Below, one piece after another: positions 34,920 to 44,545 of a DNA stretch of 53,674 nucleotides. The position numbers and the translations under genes were made by a program. This DNA comes from Odoribacter sp. UBA944 (lineage in GTDB: Bacteria; Bacteroidota; Bacteroidia; Bacteroidales; Marinifilaceae). Location of the stretch: NCBI GenBank assembly GCA_002293375.1, contig DBDA01000048.1, forward strand, positions 683 through 54,356. The letters are read 5' to 3'. The notes under the pieces are model-generated. The model worked only from the letters and a program-made list of their open reading frames with translations, ran no database searches and was not told the DNA's origin. Every line of letters starts with the position of its first letter. Positions within the stretch are counted from its first letter, which is position 1.

Positions 34920-35933
34920 ATGAGAGGTATAAGAATATTTTTAGTAGCGCTGTGGTGCGTGTGCGGAGCGGTCTGTTATGGGCAGGAGCAGCAGGTGAAC
35001 TGGATAACCATTGAGGAGGCTTCCCGGAAATATAAGGAGACGCCCCGACCGATCCTGATCGATTTTTACACCGATTGGTGCGGGTGGTGCAAACACATGG
35101 ACAAGACGACCTATAGCGATCCGGCCGTGATCAACCTGTTAAACCACCATTTTTACCCTGTTAAGGTTAATGCGGAGTCCTCCGATACGATGTATTATAA
35201 CGGTAAACAGTATCCGCCGGTAGTTAACGGATCCCGTTTTCTCAGCACGCTGGCTGCGGAGATGCTGGGAGGAAAGATGTCCTATCCGAGTACGGTATTC
35301 CTGCACGAAAAAGAGGACATCCGGTTGGCGGTTCCAGGCTATTTGGATGTGCTGAAACTGCAGTCGTTTTTGATCTTCTTTATGGAAAACTGTTACAAAT
35401 CCACCTCTATCAACGATTTTTCAGAAGATTTCAACAAGGTGTTCAAGCCGGAGGTGGATAAATTGACGGAACTGAAGCCATACTGGACCGATTTTGACGA
35501 ATTGGAATCGAAGCGGGAACAGGACCCCCGGAAGGTGCTTTTGTTTCTATCCGCCCCCTGGAGTAATTCCAGCCGGATGATGGAGCGGATCGTCTTCCCG
35601 GACTCTCTTTTTGCCGAATTGGCGCAGAAGTACTACTATTGTTTGCAATTAGAGGCTACTTCGCGCGATTCCGTGATGTTTATGGGGCATCGGTTCGGGA
35701 ATTCCGGAAATGACGAAAGCAGTCTGCACGAATTGGCGATCGCTTTGAGCGACCAGATGTTGCGGGTGCCGGGTATCTATATTTTTAACGAAAAGGGCGG
35801 TCTGATGGAGCGGATCTCCTATTATGTAGATGCCAAACGGGGAGCACTGATCCTGGATTTTATCGGATCGAATGCTTACAAAGACATCTCCTGGGATGAT
35901 TTCGTCAAAGTCCGGGTCGCCGAAGGGTTTTAA
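34920..35933 (+). CDS. Exported thioredoxin-fold protein
   Basis: Protein of 337 residues with a signal peptide (FLVALWCVCGAVCYGQ). An N-terminal thioredoxin-like domain holds the redox motif in IDFYTDWCGWCKHMDK (C54 and C57, CGWC), followed by VKVNAES and the cis-Pro-like region MSYPSTVFL. The remaining half has a second, Cys-poor thioredoxin-like unit (KVLLFLSAPWSNSSRMM...). This resembles the Bacteroidota DUF255/thioredoxin_7 proteins that act on periplasmic disulfides. It follows rseP by 12 bases. Confidence 0.85.
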   Translation: MRGIRIFLVALWCVCGAVCYGQEQQVNWITIEEASRKYKETPRPILIDFYTDWCGWCKHMDKTTYSDPAVINLLNHHFYPVKVNAESSDTMYYNGKQYPPVVNGSRFLSTLAAEMLGGKMSYPSTVFLHEKEDIRLAVPGYLDVLKLQSFLIFFMENCYKSTSINDFSEDFNKVFKPEVDKLTELKPYWTDFDELESKREQDPRKVLLFLSAPWSNSSRMMERIVFPDSLFAELAQKYYYCLQLEATSRDSVMFMGHRFGNSGNDESSLHELAIALSDQMLRVPGIYIFNEKGGLMERISYYVDAKRGALILDFIGSNAYKDISWDDFVKVRVAEGF

Positions 35934-35979
35934 GATTCCATTTAAATGTTGTAATCTAAGTTGTTAAAGAATAACGATT

Positions 35980-36987
35980 ATGCGTATCTTCATACTGTTT
36001 ATCGGCCTGTTACTGACGACGGGTGCTACGATGGCTCAAGAGCAGGTGCGGATGGTTTTTTACAACGTGGAAAATCTGTTCGACCCGGCGGACGATCCAG
36101 AGAAGAACGATGAAGAGTTTACTCCGGGCGGGCGCCTGCACTGGACGCGTACCCGGTACACCGACAAGTTGTTGAAAATAGCGGAAGTAGTAGAGGTGGT
36201 CGGAGCCGGGGAGTGGCCCGCCGGTATCGGACTGTGCGAAGTGGAGAACCGTAAAGTGCTGGAAGAGTTGACCGAAAAAACGGCTATGGTGAGCGGCGGC
36301 TATCGGATCGTTCACGTGGAGTCGCCCGACCACCGGGGGATCGATGTGGCGTTTTTGTACCGGGCGGCATTTTTTGAACCGCTTCGGGTCCAATCGCTTT
36401 CCGTATCGGAGGATACGTTGCTGTATACCCGGGATATTCTATATGTATCTGCTATTTTAAAAGGAAAGGATACCTTGCATCTTTTTGTATGTCATTTCCC
36501 CTCCATGACGGGAGGAGAGTTGCAGAGCGAATGGAAGCGGAAAGAAGCAGCGCGTGTTGTGCGGAAACAGGTGGATTCCATTCAACAGGTAAATCCGTCA
36601 GCGGCTGTACTGATCATGGGCGACCTGAACGGAAAAGCGGACCGACCGGCACAGAAAGAGGTGCTGAAAACCCATGCTCCCAAGCGCCGGATCCGGGACA
36701 ATCACCTGTACAATACCGGTTACTACTTATTGCACCGTGCAACGGCCGGCAGTTACCGGTATCAGGGGAATTGGCAAACCATCGATCACCTGATCGTTTC
36801 CGGTGCGATGTTGAACGGAAAAAGCCCGCTTCAGGCCGGTCGGCGGCTGACTGTTTTCGCCCCTTCTTTTCTGTTGGAAGAGGACAAAAACCACTTTGGC
36901 TTCAAACCGTTCAGGACCTATCTCGGCTTTCGTTACCACGGCGGGTACAGTGATCATCTGCCTGTATATACGGATCTGTTTTTATAA
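35980..36987 (+). CDS. Exported endonuclease/exonuclease/phosphatase-family protein
   Basis: Protein of 335 residues with a signal peptide (FILFIGLLLTTGATMAQ). The fold signature is clear: MVFYNVENLFDP (metal-binding Asn), IGLCEVENRKVLEEL (Glu ligand), HVESPDHRGIDVAFLYR, LFVCHFPS, ILIMGDLNGKADRP (catalytic GDxN) and the terminal GYSDHLPVYTD (SDH motif). The substrate could be extracellular nucleic acid, a phospholipid or an inositol phosphate; the sequence does not decide. It is last in the run starting at 31533. Confidence 0.88.
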   Translation: MRIFILFIGLLLTTGATMAQEQVRMVFYNVENLFDPADDPEKNDEEFTPGGRLHWTRTRYTDKLLKIAEVVEVVGAGEWPAGIGLCEVENRKVLEELTEKTAMVSGGYRIVHVESPDHRGIDVAFLYRAAFFEPLRVQSLSVSEDTLLYTRDILYVSAILKGKDTLHLFVCHFPSMTGGELQSEWKRKEAARVVRKQVDSIQQVNPSAAVLIMGDLNGKADRPAQKEVLKTHAPKRRIRDNHLYNTGYYLLHRATAGSYRYQGNWQTIDHLIVSGAMLNGKSPLQAGRRLTVFAPSFLLEEDKNHFGFKPFRTYLGFRYHGGYSDHLPVYTDLFL

Positions 36988-37025
36988 AAAATTAACAAAA
37001 TAGAGGTAAACTTTTCTTGATTTTT

Positions 37026-37062
37026 CGAGTCTAATTCTCGTTATAGTAAGGTAAAATACTAT
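37026..37062. promoter_or_regulatory. Two inverted repeats upstream of the second RND operon
   Basis: CGAG (37026-37029) / CTCG (37037-37040), and ATAGTA (37043-37048) / TACTAT (37057-37062), immediately before the adaptor ATG at 37067. They form a candidate operator region. There is no clear TAnnTTTG element here, and no TetR or AraC gene in the operon. Confidence 0.35.
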
Positions 37063-37066
37063 CGTA

Positions 37067-38131
37067 ATGAATAAATGGGTTAAAAGAGGCTTATTCGCCA
37101 CAGTTATTTTAGTAGTGGCCGGTATGATCGTTATTCCCAGGTGGGGGAGTTTTTCCCTGAAGGGAGGAGGCGAGGCGCCTTCCGGTAGCAAGAGTGTTTC
37201 CGAACTCCCGGTGAGAGGAATGGTAGCGGAAAAAATGCGCTCCATCGGCGGGTATCACATTGTCGGTACGTTGTTGCCGAATGAGGAGGTTGAGTTGGTA
37301 GCGGAGATTGTGGGGAAGGTGAGGAAGGTCTATTTTGAGGATGGCACCCGGGTGAAAAAAGGCGAATTGTTGTTGAAAGTGGAAGACGACGACCTACAGG
37401 CGCAGTTGAGTCGGTCGGAGTTCCAACGGAAGTTGTTGAGCGAGAAATTGGAGCGGCAACGCATCCTGTTGCAGCGGGAATCTATCAGCCGGGAACAGTT
37501 CGATCAGTTGCAAACCGATTACAACATGCTGGAAGCGGATATTTTGTTGTTGAAAGTCAAGATCGGACGAACGGAGATTCGGGCCCCTTTCGACGGAATA
37601 ACCGGATTCCGGTATGTCAGCGAAGGAAGTTACGTACAACCCAGTTCCAAGATCACCACTATTGTGGATAATTCCAGTCTGAAACTCTCTTTTTCCCTTC
37701 CGGCACGTTATGCCACCTATAATTTGCCGGGGAAACGGGTGGAGTTCACTCCGGAGGTCGGGGGAAAATATTCGGCTTGGGTCTATGCGGTGGATCCGAT
37801 GTTGGACCCTGATGTAAAGATGATCACACTGAGAGCCCGGTACGACAACAGCAACGGGAAACTGATGGCCGGGATGTATACCGAAGGTACATTGGTTCTG
37901 GACGGGGACGAGGAGTATATCTCCATTCCGACGGAAGCGGTAGTGCCCGAAATGGATGGACAGAAGTTGTGGGTGGCCAGAAACGGGAGAGCTGTCAGCA
38001 TGCCTGTGGAGATCGAGAACCGGGATGAAAGAAATGTAAATATTACGTCCGGTATTCAGCCCGGGGATACGGTACTGATCAACGGCTTGATGCAATTAAG
38101 AGAGGGGATGCAGGTAAAAGTATCTTTGTAG
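37067..38131 (+). CDS. RND efflux periplasmic adaptor (AcrA/MexA-like)
   Basis: Membrane-fusion protein of 354 residues with an N-terminal membrane anchor (ATVILVVAGMIVI). Domains run in the usual order: lipoyl half VELVAEIVGKVRKVYFEDGTRVKKGELLLKVED, alpha-hairpin (about 105-155, rich in Gln and Leu), the second lipoyl half with IRAPFDGITGFRYVSEGSYV, then beta-barrel (GMYTEGTLVL) and membrane-proximal domains. It pairs with the HAE-type pump 24 bases downstream and the TolC protein. The set should export drugs, bile acids or other hydrophobic compounds. Confidence 0.93.
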   Translation: MNKWVKRGLFATVILVVAGMIVIPRWGSFSLKGGGEAPSGSKSVSELPVRGMVAEKMRSIGGYHIVGTLLPNEEVELVAEIVGKVRKVYFEDGTRVKKGELLLKVEDDDLQAQLSRSEFQRKLLSEKLERQRILLQRESISREQFDQLQTDYNMLEADILLLKVKIGRTEIRAPFDGITGFRYVSEGSYVQPSSKITTIVDNSSLKLSFSLPARYATYNLPGKRVEFTPEVGGKYSAWVYAVDPMLDPDVKMITLRARYDNSNGKLMAGMYTEGTLVLDGDEEYISIPTEAVVPEMDGQKLWVARNGRAVSMPVEIENRDERNVNITSGIQPGDTVLINGLMQLREGMQVKVSL

Positions 38132-38155
38132 GGTCATTCTAATGCGCAATTGACT

Positions 38156-41100
38156 ATGAGTTTTTCTACTACTTGTATAAAACGCCCTGTCCTGGCGACG
38201 GTGATGAATATTATCGTTGTGTTGGTGGGGTGTATCGGTTTTGTTTATCTGGGAGTCCGGGATTATCCCAGTGTGGATCCGCCTATTATTTCTGTCTCCA
38301 CCAGTTTTCCGGGGGCAAATGCGGATGTGATCGAAACACAGATCACGGAGCCGTTGGAATCCGCCATCAATGGAATTCCGGGGATCCGTACCTTGATGAG
38401 TACCAGCCGGGACGGCCGGAGCAATATCACGGTGGAGTTTCAGTTGGAGGTGGATCTGGAGACTGCCGCGAACGACGTCCGGGACAAGGTGTCCGGTGCT
38501 ATGAGACGGCTTCCGCGGGATGTGGACCCGCCTGCCGTGACCAAAGCGGATGCGGATGCCCAGCCAATTTTTGGGATTTCCCTCAGCAGTGAAAGTCGTA
38601 CCCTGATCGATCTCTCCATGTTTGCGGAGAATTATTACAAAGAGCGGTTACAAACCATCAGCGGGGTGAGCAACGTGGATATTTGGGGGGAGAAACGCTA
38701 TTCGGTGCGCTTGCAGATGGACCCTACCCGGTTGGCTGCCTACGGAATTACTCCGATGGATGTGCAGGATGTGGTCACTCAGGAAAATGTGGAGTTGCCG
38801 GCGGGCCGGATCGAAGGGGCGCATACGGAGTTGACGATCCGTACGTTGGGGCGTCTGATGAGTTTGGAAGACTTTAACAATTTGGTGATCCGGGAGAAGG
38901 AGGGAAAGGTGGTCCGCTTCCGGGATATTGGTGTGGCAACGATCGAGGCTGAAAATGTTCGTTCCGTGTTGAAGCAGAACGGAGTGCCAATGGTGGCCTG
39001 TGTGATCACGCCCCAGCCGGGTGCGAATTACATCAACATTGTAGACCGGGCACGGGAGGTGATGGCGGAGTTGGAGAAAGATCTTCCGACCGACATTACA
39101 GCCAGCATTAATTTCGACAATACCGTCTTTATCCGGAACTCTATCAGCGAGGTACGAGATACCATCTTCGAGGCTTTTATCCTGGTCGTGCTGATCATTT
39201 TCCTCTTCCTGCGGAACTGGCGGACGACTATGATTCCCGTGCTGGCCATACCGATTTCTTTGATCGGGGCCTTTTTTATTATGTACATTGCCGGTTTCTC
39301 CATTAACATCCTGACATTGTTGGCGGTGGTGCTGGCGATCGGTCTGGTGGTGGACGACGCGATTGTCGTCATGGAGAATATTTATACCAAGGTGGAACAG
39401 GGGATGAGTCCGATGGAGGCCGGTATCAAAGGGACGAACGAAATCTTTTTTGCCGTAATCTCCACGACCGTTTCGCTGGTGGCCGTCTTTTTCCCCATCA
39501 TCTTTTTGCAGGGGACGACAGGGCGGTTGTTCCGGGAGTTCAGTATGGTGATAGCCGGTGCGGTGATCATCTCCTCGTTCGTCGCCCTGACTTTTACCCC
39601 GATGATCTCGGTTAAGATGTTGAGAAAGAATGCAACCGATAATTGGTTTTACCGGAAAACAGAGCCGTTTTTCAATTGGATGATGGGTTCGTACCGCCGG
39701 GGGTTGGAGAAATTCATGAAACGGCGCTTTTGGGCGCCCATCATTCTGGTGGTGCTGGGAGGAGTTATTTATTTCTGTTGGCTGGCGCTCCCGTCGGAAA
39801 TGGCGCCGTTGGAAGACCGCTCCAACATCCGGATCTCTTCTACGGGAACGGAAGGGACTACGTTCGAATACATGGAACGGTACGCTGACGAAGTGTCGGA
39901 TTTTACGATGGCGGAGGTGCCGGAGTACGATCGGGTGATCGAATTGGTGGGAATGGGAAGCACCAATCGTTCCAATCTCACTCTGTGGCTGAAAGAACCG
40001 GAAAAACGGAGCCGGACGCAACAGGAAATCGCAGATGATCTGAGCGGGAAGATGCGGCGTTTTACCGGGGCGAAAACCATGGTTTCCCAGCAACAGACCT
40101 TTGGGGGACGGCGGGGCGGATTGCCGGTGGAGTATGTGATACAGGCCAAGAACCTGGAGGATCTGAAGTTGATCCTGCCGGTATTTATGGAGCGGGTGAA
40201 CCAGAGTCCGTTTTTTTCCGTGGCGGACGCAAACCTGAAATTCACCAAACCGGAGTTGACAGTGAACATCAACCGGAACAAAGCGTCGGTGTTGGGTATC
40301 TCCATGCAGAACATTGCCCGGACCTTGCAGTTGACGATGAGCGAACAGCGCGTGGGGTATTACATCATGAACGGAAAGCAGTACCAGATATTCAGTCAAC
40401 TGAACCGTTCGGACCGGAACAAGCCGACCGATCTGCAGAACATCTTTGTGCGGAACAACGCAGGCAGGCTGATCTCTTTGGATAACGTAGTGACCACTTC
40501 CGAGAGTTCCATGCCGCCGCAGCTTTTCCGGTACGACCGTTTTGTCGCCGCTACTGTTTCGGCCGGTTTGGCCAAACGGGTCACCCTTTCGGAAGGATTA
40601 CAGGAGATGGACCGGATCGCGGAAGAGGTGTTGAGCGATGACTTTAAAACCACGCTCTCCGGGAGTTCTAAAGACTTTGTCGAGAGTTCGTCCAGCCTGA
40701 TGTTCGCCTTTGTATTGGCACTGATATTTATCTATTTGGTGTTGGCGGCCCAATTTGAAAGTTTTAAGGACCCGCTGATTATCATGTTTACGGTCCCGTT
40801 GGCGTTGGTAGGTGCGTTGCTGACACTGCGCTATTTTGACCAGACGATGAACATATTCAGCCAGATCGGGATCATCATGTTGATTGGGTTGGTGTGCAAG
40901 AACGGGATTTTGATCGTAGAGTTCGCCAACCAGCGCAAGGCGGCGGGTGAATCGATGGTAGAAGCGGTGAAGAATGCGGCGGTAGCCCGTTTCCGGGCTA
41001 TTCTGATGACCAGTTTGTCTACGGTACTGGGATTGATACCGATGGCGATCGCTACGGGAGCCGGAGCGGAAAGCCGTATTGCCATGGGGTTGGCGGTTTG

Positions 41101-41206
41101 TGGCGGGATGATCTGCGCAACTTTCCTTTCACTCTTCATTATTCCGGCGATATACACCTATTTTTCGTCGGATAAGGTAAAAGTACAGAGTGGAGTAGAA
41201 GAGTGA
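38156..41206 (+). CDS. HAE-type RND multidrug efflux pump
   Basis: Proton-driven inner-membrane exporter, 1016 residues and 12 helices. It begins MSFSTTCIKRPVLATVM, with YPSVDPPIISVSTSFPGANADVIE. The proton-relay Asp pair lies in helix 4 (LAIGLVVDDAIVVMEN) and the partner Lys in helix 10 (GLVCKNGILIVEFANQ), so it should be active. These features place it in the hydrophobe/amphiphile exporter branch, unlike the metal-type pump at 12428. A TTG at 38150 gives a frame two residues longer, but the ATG at 38156 is preferred. The operon order is adaptor, pump, channel. Confidence 0.95.
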   Translation: MSFSTTCIKRPVLATVMNIIVVLVGCIGFVYLGVRDYPSVDPPIISVSTSFPGANADVIETQITEPLESAINGIPGIRTLMSTSRDGRSNITVEFQLEVDLETAANDVRDKVSGAMRRLPRDVDPPAVTKADADAQPIFGISLSSESRTLIDLSMFAENYYKERLQTISGVSNVDIWGEKRYSVRLQMDPTRLAAYGITPMDVQDVVTQENVELPAGRIEGAHTELTIRTLGRLMSLEDFNNLVIREKEGKVVRFRDIGVATIEAENVRSVLKQNGVPMVACVITPQPGANYINIVDRAREVMAELEKDLPTDITASINFDNTVFIRNSISEVRDTIFEAFILVVLIIFLFLRNWRTTMIPVLAIPISLIGAFFIMYIAGFSINILTLLAVVLAIGLVVDDAIVVMENIYTKVEQGMSPMEAGIKGTNEIFFAVISTTVSLVAVFFPIIFLQGTTGRLFREFSMVIAGAVIISSFVALTFTPMISVKMLRKNATDNWFYRKTEPFFNWMMGSYRRGLEKFMKRRFWAPIILVVLGGVIYFCWLALPSEMAPLEDRSNIRISSTGTEGTTFEYMERYADEVSDFTMAEVPEYDRVIELVGMGSTNRSNLTLWLKEPEKRSRTQQEIADDLSGKMRRFTGAKTMVSQQQTFGGRRGGLPVEYVIQAKNLEDLKLILPVFMERVNQSPFFSVADANLKFTKPELTVNINRNKASVLGISMQNIARTLQLTMSEQRVGYYIMNGKQYQIFSQLNRSDRNKPTDLQNIFVRNNAGRLISLDNVVTTSESSMPPQLFRYDRFVAATVSAGLAKRVTLSEGLQEMDRIAEEVLSDDFKTTLSGSSKDFVESSSSLMFAFVLALIFIYLVLAAQFESFKDPLIIMFTVPLALVGALLTLRYFDQTMNIFSQIGIIMLIGLVCKNGILIVEFANQRKAAGESMVEAVKNAAVARFRAILMTSLSTVLGLIPMAIATGAGAESRIAMGLAVCGGMICATFLSLFIIPAIYTYFSSDKVKVQSGVEE

Positions 41207-41229
41207 CGGATGCATAAAATCGGGATAGA

Positions 41230-42537
41230 ATGAAGCTTTTAAAATATATCGGAACAGGGGTGCTGGCGGCAGCAGGGGCATTGGTTGCGGAAGGGCAGGG
41301 GGTGATCTCATTGGAGCAATGTGTTCAACAGGCACTGGAAGCCAACTACTCCATCAAAATGTTCCGGAACGAAGAACAGATAGCAGACAACAACGCAAAT
41401 ATCGCCCCTTTTTTGCCGACACTGAATGCCGATGCCCAGCAAACGCAACGGATCAATCAGACTAAGAGCACCATTGGCGGAGAGTCGATCAGCAACAGCG
41501 GTGTAAAGAGCGATGTGCTTTCAGCCGGCGTGGCATTGGATTGGCGGTTGTTCGACGGACTCTCCATGTTCACCACGTACGAGAAGTACCGGGAAATAGC
41601 CTCCGTCGGTGAGTTGAATACGCAGATGGCGCTGGAAAATTTGGTACTCGCCGTCAGCGAGGCTTACTACGACGTCGTGATCCAGCACAACAAACTGGAG
41701 GCGGTCCGCCATTCACTGACCCTTTCCAGGGACCGGTATAACGAAGCCTTGGATAAATATGTACTGGGGGTTTTGTCCGGATTGGAGGCGCAACAGGCTA
41801 AAATTGACCTGAATGCGGACAGTTCCAGATACGTGAAACAGCAAGAGGTGTTGAAAAGTGCTTATATTACCTTGAACCACATGCTGAATATAGAACTCGA
41901 CAAGGCCATGTATGTCCGGGACTCCATTTCCCTACTCGATCAGTTGATAATAGGGGAGTTGAAGGAGAACACCTTGAGTTCGAATACTGCTTTGCTCATC
42001 GCCCGGAAAGATCAGAAGATATCCGCTTTGGATGTCAAGATAGCCCGTTCGGCACTTTTCCCTACGCTGGATTTTAATTCCGGCTACAATTACAGTCGTA
42101 CGGAGACCCCTTCTGCCTCCACCTCTCTAAACCGCACCAACGGTTTTTACTGGGGATTTACCTTGCGGATGCCTCTTTTTGACCGATTGGAAAATAACCG
42201 CAAGATCCGGAACGCCCGGTTGACGGAAGAGAATGCGGAGTGGTCCGGCATGGAGTTGGAACTGCAGGTCATGGCTGATCTGGCGCAATTGTACAACAAC
42301 TACGAAAACAACCTGCATATCGTGAATTTCGAGATCGAGAATTCGGAAATCGCTTATGACAATTTGGATGCGGCGTTGGAAAAGTACAAGATCGGATCGT
42401 TGCCCGGGATTGAGTTCCGGGAGTTTCAGAGAAGTTATATTGACGCAATCGACCGAAAATTGTCGGCCATCTACCAGGCAAAGATTTCAGAGTTGAGTTT
42501 GCTGCTGATCAGCGGGCAGATGAAGGTGGTCGAATAA
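41230..42537 (+). CDS. TolC-family outer-membrane channel
   Basis: Protein of 435 residues with a signal peptide (GTGVLAAAGALVAEGQ). Two outer membrane efflux repeats are visible: ISLEQCVQQALEANYSIKMFRNEEQIADNN at the start of the mature protein, and a second coiled-coil unit near 250-430 (ALLIARKDQKISALDVKIARSALFPTLDFNSGYN). It completes the pump. It ends 3 bases from the convergent pseudouridine synthase gene. Confidence 0.92.
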   Translation: MKLLKYIGTGVLAAAGALVAEGQGVISLEQCVQQALEANYSIKMFRNEEQIADNNANIAPFLPTLNADAQQTQRINQTKSTIGGESISNSGVKSDVLSAGVALDWRLFDGLSMFTTYEKYREIASVGELNTQMALENLVLAVSEAYYDVVIQHNKLEAVRHSLTLSRDRYNEALDKYVLGVLSGLEAQQAKIDLNADSSRYVKQQEVLKSAYITLNHMLNIELDKAMYVRDSISLLDQLIIGELKENTLSSNTALLIARKDQKISALDVKIARSALFPTLDFNSGYNYSRTETPSASTSLNRTNGFYWGFTLRMPLFDRLENNRKIRNARLTEENAEWSGMELELQVMADLAQLYNNYENNLHIVNFEIENSEIAYDNLDAALEKYKIGSLPGIEFREFQRSYIDAIDRKLSAIYQAKISELSLLLISGQMKVVE

Positions 42538-42540
42538 CCG

Positions 42541-43608
42541 CTACTCGTCTGTTCTTCCCGCTGTATAATTCCGCCATTTCTCCGCCAACTGCGCCATGTC
42601 GTCCGGTAGAGGGGAGTCAAAAGAGAGGTATTGGCCCGTAGTGGGGTGTATAAATCCCAATGTTTTGGCGTGGAGCGCCTGGCGGGGGCAGACAGCAAAG
42701 CAGTTTTGGATGAATTGCTTGTATTTGGTAAAGGTGGTCCCTTTCAGTATCTCGTCCCCTCCATACTCCTTGTCATTGAAAAGCGGATGCCGGATCGATT
42801 TGAAATGGGCTCGGATCTGGTGTGTCCGGCCGGTCTCCAGTACACACTCCATCATACTGACATATCCGAGCCGTTCGATCACCTTATAGTGGGTGATCGC
42901 CTCTTTTCCATGGCTGCCATCCGGATAGACCGACATGATCTTCCGGTTGATGGGGTGCCTTCCAATGTGGCCAGTGATGGTGCCGTTTTCCGCTTCGGGA
43001 GTTCCCCAGCAAATGGCTGTGTATTTGCGTTCGGAAGTCTTGTGGAAGAACTGTCCGGCTAAGTGCGCTTTCGCCTGTTCGGTCTTGGCAACGACCAACA
43101 GTCCGGAGGTATCTTTGTCGATCCGGTGGACCAGGCCGGGGCGGATGTCGTTTCCCGTAAAGAGCGGATTCTCTTTCAGGTGCCACACCAATGCATTGAC
43201 TAACGTGCCGGTAAAATGGCCGAAAGCCGGATGCACCACCAGGCCGGCCGGTTTGTTCACTACCAACAGGCTGTCGTCTTCAAAAACAATGTCCAACGGG
43301 ATATTCTCCGGAACGATCTCGATTTCCCGTTTAGGGTAATGCATTACCACAGAAACCACATCGCCCGGCTTAACCCGGTAGTTGGATTTTACCGGCTTTT
43401 CGTTTACCCGGATGTAGCCGGCATCGGCGGCATCCTGTATTTTGGTACGGGAAACATGGGGTAGGCGGGTCATCAGGAATTTATCTATTCGCAACAGATC
43501 TTGTCCTCGGTCGGCTTCGATCCGGTGGTGTTCGAACAGTTCGTTTTCCTGTCCCTCTTCCTCTGGCAATTCGTCCGGCTCTTCCGCTTCTTCTGAGTAT
43601 TCGACCAT
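42541..43608 (-). CDS. RluD-type 23S rRNA pseudouridine synthase
   Basis: Isomerises specific uridines in large-subunit rRNA to pseudouridine. It has 355 residues. An S4 RNA-binding domain lies at about 38-85 (RIDKFLMTRLPHVSRTKIQDAADAGYIRVN), followed by the catalytic domain with HRIDKDTSGLLVVAKT, where D164 is the nucleophile, and RTHQIRAHF near 265. The first 30 residues are very acidic (many E and D) and not part of the fold. The gene follows the PASTA gene by 11 bases on the same strand, a pairing I recall in other Bacteroidota. Confidence 0.94.
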   Translation of the reverse strand: MVEYSEEAEEPDELPEEEGQENELFEHHRIEADRGQDLLRIDKFLMTRLPHVSRTKIQDAADAGYIRVNEKPVKSNYRVKPGDVVSVVMHYPKREIEIVPENIPLDIVFEDDSLLVVNKPAGLVVHPAFGHFTGTLVNALVWHLKENPLFTGNDIRPGLVHRIDKDTSGLLVVAKTEQAKAHLAGQFFHKTSERKYTAICWGTPEAENGTITGHIGRHPINRKIMSVYPDGSHGKEAITHYKVIERLGYVSMMECVLETGRTHQIRAHFKSIRHPLFNDKEYGGDEILKGTTFTKYKQFIQNCFAVCPRQALHAKTLGFIHPTTGQYLSFDSPLPDDMAQLAEKWRNYTAGRTDE

Positions 43609-43619
43609 TTTGGGATAGA

Positions 43620-44432
43620 TCAGTAAGTGACAAACAGGCTGTCGAGCGATTGAAAGATCTTTTTATCCCGGGTGATGTAGAGGGTGACCTCTCCGCCCGC
43701 CCGTACATATGCCTCTTCGTAATAAGCGGGTTCCTGTCTGTATACGCGGGCAGTCAGCCTGTCCGCACGAGTCTGTACACTTTCGTCCGGAACGATCTCG
43801 CCCACATTCAGGTAGCTCTCTTTGATTCGGAAGAGCGCTTTGTTCAAGACCAATCCGTTCAGCCGAGGGAGCGGGATCAGGTTGTCGCCGTTCCCGGAGC
43901 CGAGTACAATGTCTACCGTCGCCCCTTTCGAAAGCCGGGTGCCGGATGCAATCTCCTTTTCACGGTGTTTCAGTTTCAAGACTAAGTTTTTAAATTCGGA
44001 AGGCTCGTATTCGATCCGGCCGATCGTAAATCCTTTGGCTTCCAGGGTCTGGAGAGTTTGCCGGTACGAGGAGTTGGTCAACTGGGGAAACGTCACTTTT
44101 TCCGGGGCCGAAGCGTTTACGATCAAGTGGATCAACCGTTGTGACTTCACCGAGGATCCGGTCAACGGGTATTGCTCCTGTACCGTACCGGGTTGAGCGC
44201 GATCGTCGTAAATAGAATCGGTCACCACAATCCGCAGGTCCTGTTGAACAGCCAATGCTTCGGCTTCGGCTATCGTCAGGTCTTTAAAAAGCGGTACGAC
44301 GATAAAATGACCGTGGTCCGTATACGTTTTCAACCGTTTCAAGGTGTATAAACCGGCAACGATAAGGATTACAAAGGCAACTATAAAGTTCAGCAGGTAA
44401 AAAATTATTCGCGGATGTTTTTTGAAAATCAT
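43620..44432 (-). CDS. Membrane-anchored PASTA-domain protein
   Basis: Protein of 270 residues: a short basic N-terminus (MIFKKHPR), one membrane helix (about 9-30) and an extracytoplasmic part with three PASTA-like units (about 42-105, 108-178 and 180-265). PASTA domains bind uncross-linked peptidoglycan or muropeptides. There is no kinase or penicillin-binding domain, so it is a free-standing PASTA protein. A longer frame begins at an ATG at 44453, but the promoter element at 44455-44462 would place the transcript start inside that extension. The ATG at 44432 is therefore preferred. Confidence 0.88.
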   Translation of the reverse strand: MIFKKHPRIIFYLLNFIVAFVILIVAGLYTLKRLKTYTDHGHFIVVPLFKDLTIAEAEALAVQQDLRIVVTDSIYDDRAQPGTVQEQYPLTGSSVKSQRLIHLIVNASAPEKVTFPQLTNSSYRQTLQTLEAKGFTIGRIEYEPSEFKNLVLKLKHREKEIASGTRLSKGATVDIVLGSGNGDNLIPLPRLNGLVLNKALFRIKESYLNVGEIVPDESVQTRADRLTARVYRQEPAYYEEAYVRAGGEVTLYITRDKKIFQSLDSLFVTY

Positions 44433-44454
44433 ATCCCTCTTTGTTAGGTACATG

Positions 44455-44462
44455 CAAAAATA
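44455..44462 (-). promoter_or_regulatory. -7 promoter element of the PASTA/rluD transcript
   Basis: On the minus strand this reads TATTTTTG, matching TAnnTTTG and ending 22 bases before the ATG at 44432. It is divergent from the LysM promoter 33 bases away. Confidence 0.5.
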
Positions 44463-44495
44463 AGGCAGATTTTTAAATAATCGACTACTTTTTCT

Positions 44496-44503
44496 TAATT
44501 TTG
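44496..44503 (+). promoter_or_regulatory. -7 promoter element of the LysM/periplasmic-binding gene
   Basis: TAATTTTG matches TAnnTTTG and ends 42 bases before the ATG at 44546. Together with 44455-44462 it makes a compact divergent promoter region for two cell-wall-binding proteins. Confidence 0.5.
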
Positions 44504-44545
44504 CTTATTCGGGCGGGGATTCCGTTTGTAAGGTAAAAAAGAGGT

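Noticed and set aside
38648..40399. A 583-codon antisense frame inside the HAE pump gene
   Set aside because: The pump is unmistakable on the plus strand. The antisense product is His/Arg/Asp-rich with no fold signals.
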